From CAHJXG01 sp964235485 (GTDB lineage Bacteria > Pseudomonadota > Alphaproteobacteria > Acetobacterales > Acetobacteraceae): DNA of 64,000 bases. Under the pieces are notes generated by a model. The model searched no databases, was not told the origin of the DNA, and saw nothing but the letters and a program-made list of their open reading frames with translations. A program made the translations under genes and the position numbers. Where the stretch lies: assembly GCA_964235485.1 (NCBI GenBank), contig CAXSAZ010000005.1, positions 1 to 64,000 of the forward strand, given 5' to 3'. This document shows, piece by piece, positions 16,586 to 24,271 of this stretch; within the stretch, counting starts at the first letter, position 1; every line of letters begins with the position of its first letter.

Positions 16586-17683
16586 ATGGCGCCATTGACG
16601 ACGGACGGGCTGCGCGCGGCGCTGCGCGCGGTGCAGGACCCGGTGTCCGGGCGGGACATCGTGGCCGCCGGGCTGGTGGACAGCTTGGCGGCGCGGGACG
16701 GCCTGGTGCATCTGGCGCTCCGCACCGACCGCGCCGGCGCTGCCGCCATGGAAGGGGTGCGCCGCGCCGCCGAGACCCTGCTGGCAAAGCAGCCCGGCGT
16801 GATCAACGTGACCGCCGTGCTGACCGCCCACCGGACCGAGCCGACGCCCCCTCCGGCGCCCCCCCGCCCCGCGCCCGCCGCCAAAGGGACGCTGCTGCCG
16901 GAGGTTTCGCACATTGTGGCGGTGGCCAGCGGCAAGGGCGGCGTCGGCAAATCGACCACCGCGGTGAACCTGGCGGTCGCGCTGGCGCAGCAGGGCCATC
17001 GCGTCGGCCTCCTGGACGCCGACATCTACGGTCCCAGCCTGCCGCGTATGCTGGGCGTGGACCGCAAGCCCGAAACGCGGGACGGCATGATGGTGCCGCT
17101 GCAGGCCTGGGGCTTGTCCGCCATGTCCATCGGCTTCCTGATCAGTCCGGACCAGGCGATGATCTGGCGCGGCCCCATGGTGATGGGCGCGCTGGAGCAG
17201 ATGATGGGCCAGGTGCATTGGGGCGCGCTCGACATCCTGATCGTCGATATGCCGCCCGGCACCGGCGACGCACAGCTCACCATGGCGCAGCGGGTGTCGC
17301 TGAGCGGCGCCGTGATCGTGTCCACCCCGCAAGACATCGCGCTGATCGACGCCCGCCGCGGGGTCCGCATGTTCGAGAAGACCCTGGTGCCGGTGCTGGG
17401 CCTGGTCGAGAACATGAGCGTGTTCTGCTGCCCGAACTGCGGCCATCAGACGGAGCTGTTCGGCCATGGCGGGGCGAAGCGGGAAGCGGAGGCGCTGGGC
17501 ATCCCGTTTTTGGGGGAGATCCCGCTGCTGCTGGACATTCGCACCACCTCCGACGCCGGCACGCCCATCTGCGCGTCCGCCCCCGACAGCCCGGCGGCCC
17601 AGGCCTTCGCGGCCATCGCGCGCCGGGTCTGGGACGGCCTGGCCGCCCCTGCCCCGGCGGCGCCGCGCATCGTGATGGACTGA
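16586..17683 (+). CDS. mrp: Mrp/ApbC-type Fe-S cluster carrier ATPase
   Basis: This 365-residue cytosolic P-loop protein carries and delivers [4Fe-4S] clusters. An N-terminal MIP18/DUF59 domain (residues 1-80) is joined by a Pro/Ala linker to the NTPase domain with deviant Walker A SGKGGVGKST (ending near residue 124) and LLDADIYGPSLPRML. The cluster-binding C282-P-N-C285 lies in VFCCPNCGH. A GGAGG ribosome site lies about 12 bases upstream of the ATG. The next gene encodes a Rieske iron-sulfur oxygenase 14 bases downstream, an iron-sulfur client next to the carrier, though a functional link is only suggestive. Confidence 0.95.
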   Translation: MAPLTTDGLRAALRAVQDPVSGRDIVAAGLVDSLAARDGLVHLALRTDRAGAAAMEGVRRAAETLLAKQPGVINVTAVLTAHRTEPTPPPAPPRPAPAAKGTLLPEVSHIVAVASGKGGVGKSTTAVNLAVALAQQGHRVGLLDADIYGPSLPRMLGVDRKPETRDGMMVPLQAWGLSAMSIGFLISPDQAMIWRGPMVMGALEQMMGQVHWGALDILIVDMPPGTGDAQLTMAQRVSLSGAVIVSTPQDIALIDARRGVRMFEKTLVPVLGLVENMSVFCCPNCGHQTELFGHGGAKREAEALGIPFLGEIPLLLDIRTTSDAGTPICASAPDSPAAQAFAAIARRVWDGLAAPAPAAPRIVMD

Positions 17684-17697
17684 GGGAGGGACGGCGG

Positions 17698-18744
17698 ATG
17701 CGTTCCGAAGCGGCCGATGGGATGCTGCGCGGCTTCTGGTACCTCGCCGTGTCGGCGCGCAGCTTGAAGCCGGGCCGGACGCATCCCGTTACCCTGCTCG
17801 GCGAGGCCCTGCTGCTGGGACGCCGGCCGGACGGCTCGGTGTTCGCGGTCAGCGATTCATGCCCGCATCGCGGGATGCCGATGCGGCACGGCTCGTTCGA
17901 CGGGCAGGTGCTGCGCTGCTGCTATCACGGCTGGGCGTTCCGCAGCGACGACGGCTGCTGCACCGAAATCCCGTCGCTGGCGCCCGACGACCGCACCGAC
18001 CCGGCCCGGTTCCGGCTGCGCACCTACCCGACGCGCGACGTGCAGGGCAACATCTGGGTCTATGTCGGCGCGGCCGGGGCGGAGCCGGGTCCGGTGCCGA
18101 CCGTGCCGGGCTTCGAGGGCAAGGCGCCACAGGTCACGACCACCATGCGCTTCCCTTGCGGCGTCGATCTCGCGGCCTGGGGCTTCTTCGATCCCGGCCA
18201 CCCCGCCTTTGTCCATACCTCACGCTGGTGGAAAAAGGACCCGGCGTCCCGGTTGCGGCTCAAGGACAAGGCGTTCGAGCCGGACGGCATGGGCTTTCGG
18301 ATGCTGCGCCACCATCTGAAAGAAGGCGCCAACCCCTACCGCCTGCTGGGCCGCAACGTGCGGATCGATATCGGCATCCAACTGCCGGGCGTGCGGATCG
18401 AGCACATCGAGGGCGACCGCCATTCCGCCTGCGTCCTGGCCGCGGCCACCCCCGTGACCGCGACGGAGACGGACGTGCACTACTGCGTGTACTGGACCGT
18501 GCCGTGGCTGGCGCCGCTCCGCCCGGTGGCGGCGTGGATGGCGCGGGACTTCCTCAACCAGGACCGCGAGGTGGCCGAGCGGCTGACCGGCAACCCGGCC
18601 CTGCCCGCGCCGCTGTTCGTGGGCGACCCGGACGCGCAGGTGCGCTGGTATCAACGGCTGAAAAAGGAGTACCTGGCGGCGCGGGAAGAAGGCCGGGCGT
18701 TCAACAACCCGCTGCGCGCGCAGACGCTGCATTGGCGGAGTTAG
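17698..18744 (+). CDS. Rieske [2Fe-2S] ring-hydroxylating oxygenase, alpha subunit type
   Basis: This 348-residue protein has an N-terminal Rieske domain with ligands C55/H57 (SCPHRG) and C74/H77 (CCYHGW). The C-terminal catalytic domain shows a likely mononuclear iron site in FFDPGHPAFVHTSRWW (Asp and two His). The architecture matches vanillate O-demethylase and related single-component-like oxygenases, which hydroxylate or demethylate aromatic or sterol-like substrates with electrons from a separate reductase; no reductase is nearby. The ATG at 17698 has GGAGGG upstream. It converges with the ribokinase-like gene and overlaps its end by 44 bases, which is unusually long for a convergent overlap. 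Confidence 0.9.
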   Translation: MRSEAADGMLRGFWYLAVSARSLKPGRTHPVTLLGEALLLGRRPDGSVFAVSDSCPHRGMPMRHGSFDGQVLRCCYHGWAFRSDDGCCTEIPSLAPDDRTDPARFRLRTYPTRDVQGNIWVYVGAAGAEPGPVPTVPGFEGKAPQVTTTMRFPCGVDLAAWGFFDPGHPAFVHTSRWWKKDPASRLRLKDKAFEPDGMGFRMLRHHLKEGANPYRLLGRNVRIDIGIQLPGVRIEHIEGDRHSACVLAAATPVTATETDVHYCVYWTVPWLAPLRPVAAWMARDFLNQDREVAERLTGNPALPAPLFVGDPDAQVRWYQRLKKEYLAAREEGRAFNNPLRAQTLHWRS

Positions 18745-19615
18745 CCTGATCCGTTTCCGCCGCGGTCGGCAGGCTGTTCTGCGACCCGGCCCGGGCACAG
18801 CACAGCCCAGCCGCGGTGCCGGCGCGGGCCATCGCCTCCGCCATTCCCACGCCGCGGTCGAGCGCCGCCGCCAGCACGCCGGTGAAGCAGTCCCCCGCCG
18901 CCGTCGTGTCCACGGCTTCCACCGGATGCGCCGCGACGGAACCGGCGGACTCCGCGCCGGCCCACTCGGAGCCGCGCTCGCCCAGCGTTCGCACGACGCC
19001 CACTCCCAGCGCCCCATGCAGCCCGGCGGCGTCGGGGGCCGTGCCATGCCGGGCGGCGAGCCACTCGGCCTCCGTCTCATTCACCACCAGCCAGTCCAGG
19101 GCGGCCATCGCGTCGGCGTCGAGCGGGCCGGCCGGGGCCAGGTTCAGGACGATGCGCGCCCCGCGGGCGCGGGCGCGGCGGATCAGAACGGCGGTCTCCC
19201 CCGGGTCGGTTTCCCGTTGCAGCACCAGCGTGGTGCCGGGCGTGAGGACTGCGTCCTCCACCTGATCGGCGCGGGCCTCCAGGTTGGCGCCCGACCCCAC
19301 CGCGATCATGTTGCGCCCGGCGGCATCCGTGCAGATCGCGGCGCAACCGGTGGCCAGCTCGCCGCGGGACACGCGGGACAGGTCCACGCCGCCCGCGCGC
19401 AGGGTCGCGAGCGCCTGCTCCGCCAGCGCGTCCCGCCCGACGCAGCCCGCCATCAGCACCGTGGCGCCGTCCCGCGCCGCGGCGGCGGCCTGGTTGGCGC
19501 CCTTGCCGCCGGGTTCGAGGCGGGTGGAGGGACCGAGCACCGTTTCCCCGGCGCCCGGCAGATGGTCGAGCGCGAAGATCAGGTCGAGGTTGACCGAGCC
19601 GAAAACAACTATCAT
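18701..19615 (-). CDS. rbsK: Ribokinase-like PfkB-family sugar kinase
   Basis: This 304-residue carbohydrate kinase has the PfkB signature 1 GGKGANQAAAAARDG near residue 36 and signature 2 DTTAAGDCFTGVLAAAL, whose GD contains the catalytic aspartate (E. coli ribokinase also has AAGD). ATP-linked phosphorylation of ribose or a nucleoside-type sugar is expected, but no transporter or isomerase is nearby to confirm the substrate. The final 15 residues are poorly conserved and overlap the convergent Rieske gene. It lies 19 bases downstream of thyX on the same strand, so cotranscription is likely. Confidence 0.88.
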   Translation of the reverse strand: MIVVFGSVNLDLIFALDHLPGAGETVLGPSTRLEPGGKGANQAAAAARDGATVLMAGCVGRDALAEQALATLRAGGVDLSRVSRGELATGCAAICTDAAGRNMIAVGSGANLEARADQVEDAVLTPGTTLVLQRETDPGETAVLIRRARARGARIVLNLAPAGPLDADAMAALDWLVVNETEAEWLAARHGTAPDAAGLHGALGVGVVRTLGERGSEWAGAESAGSVAAHPVEAVDTTAAGDCFTGVLAAALDRGVGMAEAMARAGTAAGLCCARAGSQNSLPTAAETDQANSANAASARAAGC

Positions 19616-19634
19616 GCGTGCTCCGCCACGACGA

Positions 19635-20570
19635 TCATGCGCGCCCCAGCGTGTCCATCAGTTCCGCCCATTCGCGCTTGGACAGGCCGCTGCCGGGCTG
19701 ATCGACGGGATCGCCGGCGAGCAAGCGGCGCACCACCGCGAGCATGGGCGCCGACAGGGTGGCAGCGCCCATGCGGTAGTCCAGGAACGCCTGGAACGTC
19801 TGCGGCACCCAGGCGCGCACGGTGTCCAGCATGGCGTCGGCATAGGCGCGGATCTCGAACTGCGCATGGCTGTCGGCGCGGAGCGACAGGAAGCCCAGCA
19901 GGTTGTGCAGGTCCGCTTTCCAGTACCACTGCGTATAGGTGTTGAGCGTCAAGTTCATCCGCGCGAGCTCCCGCGCCAGCCCGCGGCGGCCGGGGTCCGC
20001 CGGCTCGCCGTCCGCGCCCTCGTTCAGCATGTGGGCATAATGGTCGTAGCACAGCGTGGCGTCGTGCCGGAGCATGTCGAGCACGGTGGCGGCCTCTTCC
20101 CCGTCCAGCACGGCGCCGCGGCCCTGGCGGTTGCTGCTGCTCTGCGCCGCCAGGTGCTCGGGCGCGGGCAGGTAGAACTCGCGGTCGAGGATGCTGTAGC
20201 GGGCGGAGTACTCGTTCACGTTCGCCATGCGGTGCCTGATCCACTGGCGCGCCACGAAGATCGGCAGCTTCACGTGGTACTTGATCTCGCACATCTCGAA
20301 CGGCGTGCTGTGACGGTGCCGCATCAGGTAACGGATCAGCCCGGCGTCCTCGCTGACCCGGCGGGTGCCCCGGCCGTAGCTCACCCGCGCCGCCTGCACC
20401 ACCGCGCTGTCGTCGCCCATGTAGTCGATCACGCGGACGAATCCGTGGTCCAGCACCGGCAGCGCGCGATACAGCATGTCCTCCAGCGCCGGCACTGTGG
20501 CGCGCCGGGTGGGCGCGGCGGCCTGCCGCTGCGACTCGATTTCTGTCTGTTGCTCGTGGGTCAATCGCAT
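19635..20570 (-). CDS. thyX: FAD-dependent thymidylate synthase ThyX
   Basis: This 311-residue enzyme makes dTMP from dUMP using methylene-tetrahydrofolate and reduced FAD, and replaces ThyA. The diagnostic RHRX7S motif is intact: R112, H113, R114 and S122 in RHRMANVNEYSARY. Preceding conserved segments include HSTPFEMCEIKYHVKLPIFV. The length is typical of proteobacterial ThyX. It is divergent from the tmRNA gene; the roughly 50 bases between must hold both promoters. No thyA is visible in the window. Confidence 0.95.
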   Translation of the reverse strand: MRLTHEQQTEIESQRQAAAPTRRATVPALEDMLYRALPVLDHGFVRVIDYMGDDSAVVQAARVSYGRGTRRVSEDAGLIRYLMRHRHSTPFEMCEIKYHVKLPIFVARQWIRHRMANVNEYSARYSILDREFYLPAPEHLAAQSSSNRQGRGAVLDGEEAATVLDMLRHDATLCYDHYAHMLNEGADGEPADPGRRGLARELARMNLTLNTYTQWYWKADLHNLLGFLSLRADSHAQFEIRAYADAMLDTVRAWVPQTFQAFLDYRMGAATLSAPMLAVVRRLLAGDPVDQPGSGLSKREWAELMDTLGRA

Positions 20571-20624
20571 GACATGCCCCTAGCATTTCGCCGCGCGAAC
20601 GCCTATCTTCGGTGTGCTGTAACA

Positions 20625-20910
20625 ACGGCTATGGTGATAAACGGCAGTTGGAATAAGCGTTGTGGACCCGGGGGCAGTGCCCGGCGCCTCCACCAATTTC
20701 CCCGGCGGTGCTGGGGCCATGGGGGCGACACAGGCTCGACACGCGTAGTAAAGACCTGCCTTTTGCCCGGCATGATACCGCCGTTATCGGGTCATATCAC
20801 AAGTGCCAATGACAATCATGAGGCGCTCGCCGTCGCTGCGTAAGCAGAGATAGGCGCGGTTCGGGGGGGCACCGGGCAACAGAAGCCCCCTCACCTTGCC
20901 CAGCATTGTT
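20625..20910 (+). ncRNA. ssrA: tmRNA, circularly permuted two-piece form
   Basis: The acceptor piece comes first. It contains a T-arm-like stem-loop (CCCGGGGGCAGTGCCCGG) and the 3' acceptor strand CGCCTCC followed by A and CCA, ending at 20695. A 25-base spacer follows. The coding piece then starts at 20721 with GGGGGCG, which pairs with CGCCTCC (one G-U), and a D-arm (CAGGCTCGACACG). The tag frame resumes at GCC 20805 and ends at TAA 20841-20843, encoding ANDNHEALAVAA. After it lies a clear H-type pseudoknot (20865-20870 with 20885-20890, 20874-20879 with 20896-20901). It rescues stalled ribosomes and tags nascent proteins for ClpXP. The outer ends are approximate to 10-20 bases. Confidence 0.92.
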
Positions 20911-21134
20911 GGTTGAACAACTCTTGGCCCTTTGTTGCCTTGGCGGGTGCCTTGGGACGTTACCAAATCCCGGGTCTGTTCTGCTAGACAAATGTTTATG
21001 CGAGTATCAAACACGATCTCAGATTGCCTTGTCGGTGCCAGTTTTGCCGAGCGGATCGTCACGGCTGGCCAGATGGCGTAATTCGGCTTAACGGTGGATG
21101 TGAGCCGCGTGCGAACGGTTCCGGGACGGAGTGA

Positions 21135-21335
21135 GTGCTCTTCGGCGTCCTGACCGGTCGGAACAAGGTTGCCAGCCTGGTGACGTTGCAGGACCTGCGC
21201 GCATCGTCGCCCAGCACCCTGTGGTTGTTCAGGGGAGAGGCCGGCTCGGCGTCGCATCTGTTCAGCGGAGAAAGCGGCGTGCGGGATGCCTACCGTGAAG
21301 TCGTCAGCGATGCCGTCTCCGGCCTGCGCGCTTGA
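21135..21335 (+). CDS. Degraded ORF, possibly upstream part of a toxin gene
   Basis: A 66-codon frame from a GTG at 21135 reads LTGRNKVASLVTLQDLRASS and SGVRDAYREVVSDAVSGLRA, then stops. An in-frame TGA lies just upstream, so it cannot extend to the left. Its TGA overlaps the TTG that opens the next frame (TTGA), and the two peptides together read like one protein interrupted by a frameshift. I recognise no family. It may be a fragment left by recombination beside the tmRNA gene. The 224 bases between the tmRNA and this frame hold nothing I can support. Confidence 0.35.
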   Translation: MLFGVLTGRNKVASLVTLQDLRASSPSTLWLFRGEAGSASHLFSGESGVRDAYREVVSDAVSGLRA

Positions 21336-21601
21336 GCGACGGTGGAGGCCTTGCCGGAAAGTCTTTCTCGCCAGCGGAAATCGATGGCTTGCGCCGGCTT
21401 TTCGGCCAAGGTCCCGGCGGAGCGCAACATCTTCTGGACCGCCTCGCCAACGGCCCTGTGGCACTCCCTCCGGCAGTGACCCGGAAAACTCTTGAGGCGT
21501 ATGCCGTCGTTGCCCAGAATGCAATCAGGCAAGGGATAGATCGGATCGGAGTTCAGGCCTTGCGTCTCCAAGCCATAAGAGTCCTGCTGAGCATCTCATG
21601 A
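21332..21601 (+). CDS. Toxin-tip-like protein coupled to an immunity gene (probably partial)
   Basis: A frame from the TTG at 21332 gives 89 residues, including KSFSPAEIDGLRRLFGQ, RKTLEAYAVVAQNAIRQGID and GVQALRLQAIRVLL. A helical ending of the form LEAY..AQ.AI..G.D..GVQ..R is one I associate with C-terminal tips of polymorphic toxins. Its stop overlaps the start of a SMI1/KNR4 immunity-type gene (ATGA), the usual toxin-then-immunity order with coupled translation. A full polymorphic toxin would be far larger, so the N-terminal delivery part is missing or out of frame. The toxin activity is unknown and the assignment is inferential. Confidence 0.45.
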   Translation: MSDGGGLAGKSFSPAEIDGLRRLFGQGPGGAQHLLDRLANGPVALPPAVTRKTLEAYAVVAQNAIRQGIDRIGVQALRLQAIRVLLSIS

Positions 21602-22005
21602 ATATTGAGGAACTTCGGCTTGCACTGCTGGCAAATGGCGCTGATTTGAGGCCTGCGGCAGATCTTGGAGAGTTGAGCAGGTTTGAAGCACAACAAGGTA
21701 TCAAGCTGTCCGGGATATTCCGGAGACTACACTCGGATTTCGACGGGTTCGCGTCTAACCATTTCAGCAGCCAGATCTGCTTATGGCCGCTCAAACGCAT
21801 AACCGAAAATCTAAATTTGAGAACTCAGGTCGATAACCAGATGTATTTTCCCATTGGAGACCTTCTGGTTGACTCTGATTTCCTGATGTCATCGCTGGAA
21901 GATGATAATAAGCCAGTTTTCCTGCTTTATGAACGCAGGAAACTTGCTGAAAGCCTTCAAACTTTTCTCCAAAAATTTCTATCGGGCACGTTCAACTTTC
22001 AGTAG
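21598..22005 (+). CDS. SMI1/KNR4 (SUKH) family immunity-type protein
   Basis: This is a 135-residue protein. The start MNIEELRLALLANGADLRPA leads to LSRFEAQQGIKLSGIFRRLH and SDFDGF, the characteristic SUKH entry helix and FRR-L-x-x-D-x-DG pattern, followed by a beta-rich core. SUKH proteins neutralise polymorphic or contact-dependent toxins in the cytoplasm. The gene is visibly AT-richer than everything around it and its codons differ (AAT, TTG, GAA frequent), a sign of recent transfer. It overlaps the preceding toxin-tip-like frame by four bases. Confidence 0.78.
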   Translation: MNIEELRLALLANGADLRPAADLGELSRFEAQQGIKLSGIFRRLHSDFDGFASNHFSSQICLWPLKRITENLNLRTQVDNQMYFPIGDLLVDSDFLMSSLEDDNKPVFLLYERRKLAESLQTFLQKFLSGTFNFQ

Positions 22006-22039
22006 AATTGGTTGAGAACTCAGCCTGTAGCGGGTCGCC

Positions 22040-23617
22040 TCACCCCCGAACCACATTCCAGAACACCGGCATTCCCGGCAAGATGCCCGACAGCTCCGCC
22101 CGAAAGGCCGTCTGCTGGAATTGCTGGCCCAGCGGCACATACGGCACGTCTTGGAACGCCTGCGCCTGCAGTTGCTCGGCCAAACTGCGCTGCGCCGCCG
22201 GGTCGGGCGCGCGGAGCCATTCGTCGCGCAGGCGCTCAATCGCCGGGCTGTCCGGCCAGCCCGGCGCCCCCGCCCGGCCGTTGCCGCGCAGGAACGGGTG
22301 CCCGGCCGGAGTCGCATGGTCAAGGCCGGACCAACTCGTTTGGAACACGCTCCAGCCGCCGCGCTCCACCGGCTCGGTGCTGGTGCGCCGCTGCACCGCG
22401 CTGCCCCAATCCATCGCCTGCGCATCGAGGTTCAGGCCCAGGGTGCGGAACAGCTCCGCCGTCACCTCGGCCAGCGCGTTGGTGCTGGGGATGTCGGTCG
22501 GCACCAGCAGTGCGACGCGCTCCCCCTTGTAACCGCTGTCCGCCACGGCGCGGCGGCTGCGATCGGGGTCGCGGGGGCCGGTCAGCGCCTCCATCCCCGC
22601 CCCGTTGGCCATCGGCGTGCCCGGGCAGAAAAAGCCAACGCCGTCCGCCCACTGCGCGCGGTCTGGGCCGGAGACCGCCTGCATGTACTCGGACTGCTGC
22701 ACCGCGCCCAGCACCGCCCGGCGCAGGCCTGGGTTGTCGAACGGCGGGTGGAGCTGGTTGAACCGCATGGTCGCGATCACGCCGGTCGGGTCCTGCGTCC
22801 GTACGAGGAGGCGCCGGTCTGCGCGCAGCCGGCCCAGCAGGTCGGGGTTGGCGGCCAGCCACCAATCGACCTCGCCCCGTTGAAGCGCGGCGCTCGCGGT
22901 GGCGGCGTCCGGGATGACGGTCCATTCCACCCGGTCAAACCCCGCCCGCTTCGGCCCGGCGGTGCGGGACGGCACGCCACCCTCCCGCGGCACGTAGCCG
23001 TCGAACCGGGCATAGGCGACGCGGGCGCCGGGGATGCGCTCGTCCGGAAGGAAGCGGAACGGCCCGCTGCCGGTCATTTCCAGCACCCGGCTGAACGGGT
23101 CGGTCGCGGCCAGGCGCGCGGGCATCATCACGCAGGGGCTGGGCGCGGTCTTGGCAAGCGCGTCCGGCAGCAGCGGGAAGGGGACGCGCAGGCGGAAGAC
23201 GATGGTGCGGTCGTCCTCGGCGAACAGCGCGTCGGTCGCGGCCAGCAGCGCCTGGCCGAAGGTGTCGCGCGCGCCCCAGCGGCGGATGCTGGCAACGCAG
23301 TCCCGCGCCAGCACCGGCTCGCCGTCATGGAAGCGCAGGCGGGGGCGGAGCACCAAGCGCCAGCGCAGCCCGTCCGCCTCGGCGCCCGCCGCTTCCAGCA
23401 TCTGCGGCTGCGCGGCATAGCCGGCGTCCTGGCCGAACAGGGTGTCGAACACCAGGAAGGCGTGGTCGCGGGTCTGGTAGGCGGTGGTCCAAACCGGGTC
23501 CAGCACCGCCAAGTCCGCTTGCGGCACGAAGCGCAGCACCCGCGCCGCCTCCGCCCGGGCCAAGCGCGGCATCGCGAGCGCCGCCAAGCCGGCCTGCACG
23601 AAATTGCGACGATCCAT
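22040..23617 (-). CDS. Periplasmic peptide/solute-binding protein of an ABC importer (SBP family 5)
   Basis: This 525-residue protein has a twin-arginine-like start (MDRRNFVQAGLAALAMPRLA) that should export it to the periplasm. The mature part follows the DppA/OppA pattern: RFVPQADLAVLDPVWTTAYQ, LRPRLRFHDGEPVLARDCVAS, MTGSGPFRFLPDE and a later MRFNQLHPPFDNPGLRRAVL. These proteins deliver peptides, opines or other solutes to a dedicated permease, none of which is adjacent, so this is an orphan binding protein. The ATG at 23617 follows a strong ribosome site (GAGGAGGGG). It is divergent from sspB. Confidence 0.88.
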   Translation of the reverse strand: MDRRNFVQAGLAALAMPRLARAEAARVLRFVPQADLAVLDPVWTTAYQTRDHAFLVFDTLFGQDAGYAAQPQMLEAAGAEADGLRWRLVLRPRLRFHDGEPVLARDCVASIRRWGARDTFGQALLAATDALFAEDDRTIVFRLRVPFPLLPDALAKTAPSPCVMMPARLAATDPFSRVLEMTGSGPFRFLPDERIPGARVAYARFDGYVPREGGVPSRTAGPKRAGFDRVEWTVIPDAATASAALQRGEVDWWLAANPDLLGRLRADRRLLVRTQDPTGVIATMRFNQLHPPFDNPGLRRAVLGAVQQSEYMQAVSGPDRAQWADGVGFFCPGTPMANGAGMEALTGPRDPDRSRRAVADSGYKGERVALLVPTDIPSTNALAEVTAELFRTLGLNLDAQAMDWGSAVQRRTSTEPVERGGWSVFQTSWSGLDHATPAGHPFLRGNGRAGAPGWPDSPAIERLRDEWLRAPDPAAQRSLAEQLQAQAFQDVPYVPLGQQFQQTAFRAELSGILPGMPVFWNVVRG

Positions 23618-23714
23618 GCGATCCCCTCCTCTTGGTGGCGCCCCGTTCGGAGCGTAGCTTCGCGCAAGCGCCGACCCGTTCCAATCCCGAGCGGTCCGCG
23701 CTAAGGGTGGGCGC

Positions 23715-24263
23715 ATGGAAGACACCGAAGACGGCCGGGACGGCGGCCCACCGCAACCGCCGGAAAGCCTGCTGCCCTACGACGTGTGGCTTGAGGAAGC
23801 GCGGCGCCAGGTCGTCGTGCGCGCGCTGGCCCATGTGGGCGCGCAGGGGATGCCCGGCGAGCACCACTTCTACGTCAGCTTCCGCACCGACCGGCCCGGC
23901 GTGGTCGTCCCGGCCCGGCTGCTGGCGCAATACCCGCACGAGATGACCATCGTGTTGCAGCACCAGTTCTGGGACCTGCAGGTGGACGAGCCGGACGGCT
24001 GGTTCAGCATCGGCCTGTCGTTCGGGGGCGTGCCCACCACCTTGCGCATCCCCTTCGCCGCCGTGACGGCCTTCGCCGACCCGCATGTGCAGTTCGGGAT
24101 GCGCTTCGACCCGCCGGGCGACGAGGCGGCCAACGACGAGCCCGAGGCCGCGCCCAAGGCGCTGCCCAAGCCCGACCCCGCGCCCGCGGCGGCCGAGCCG
24201 GCAGAGAAGCCGCAGGTCGTAAGCCTCGACGCCTTCCGCCGGCGTCCCCCGGCCAAGGAGTAA
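23715..24263 (+). CDS. sspB: SspB, ClpXP adaptor for tmRNA-tagged proteins (alpha type)
   Basis: This is a 182-residue protein. The folded domain (residues 20-140) shows LPYDVWLEEARRQVVVRALA, HFYVSFRTDRPGVVVPARLL and LQHQFWDLQV, the alphaproteobacterial SspB pattern. A flexible Pro/Ala/Glu-rich linker follows, then a short C-terminal motif (VVSLDAFRRR) of the kind that docks on the ClpX N-domain. SspB binds the front half of the ssrA tag and hands tagged proteins to ClpXP. The tmRNA gene that makes the tag lies about 3 kb to the left. It is followed 8 bases later by fumarase. Confidence 0.92.
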   Translation: MEDTEDGRDGGPPQPPESLLPYDVWLEEARRQVVVRALAHVGAQGMPGEHHFYVSFRTDRPGVVVPARLLAQYPHEMTIVLQHQFWDLQVDEPDGWFSIGLSFGGVPTTLRIPFAAVTAFADPHVQFGMRFDPPGDEAANDEPEAAPKALPKPDPAPAAAEPAEKPQVVSLDAFRRRPPAKE

Positions 24264-24271
24264 GCACCGCC

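Noticed and set aside
20581..20843. Plus-strand open frame ending in the tmRNA tag as a protein gene
   Set aside because: The frame passes through the acceptor piece and the spacer of the tmRNA; only the last 12 codons are translated, as the tag.
20784..21524. Minus-strand open frame across the tmRNA and toxin-tip region
   Set aside because: It runs antisense through a structured RNA gene and shows no coherent domain; the plus-strand tmRNA and the coupled frames explain the region better.
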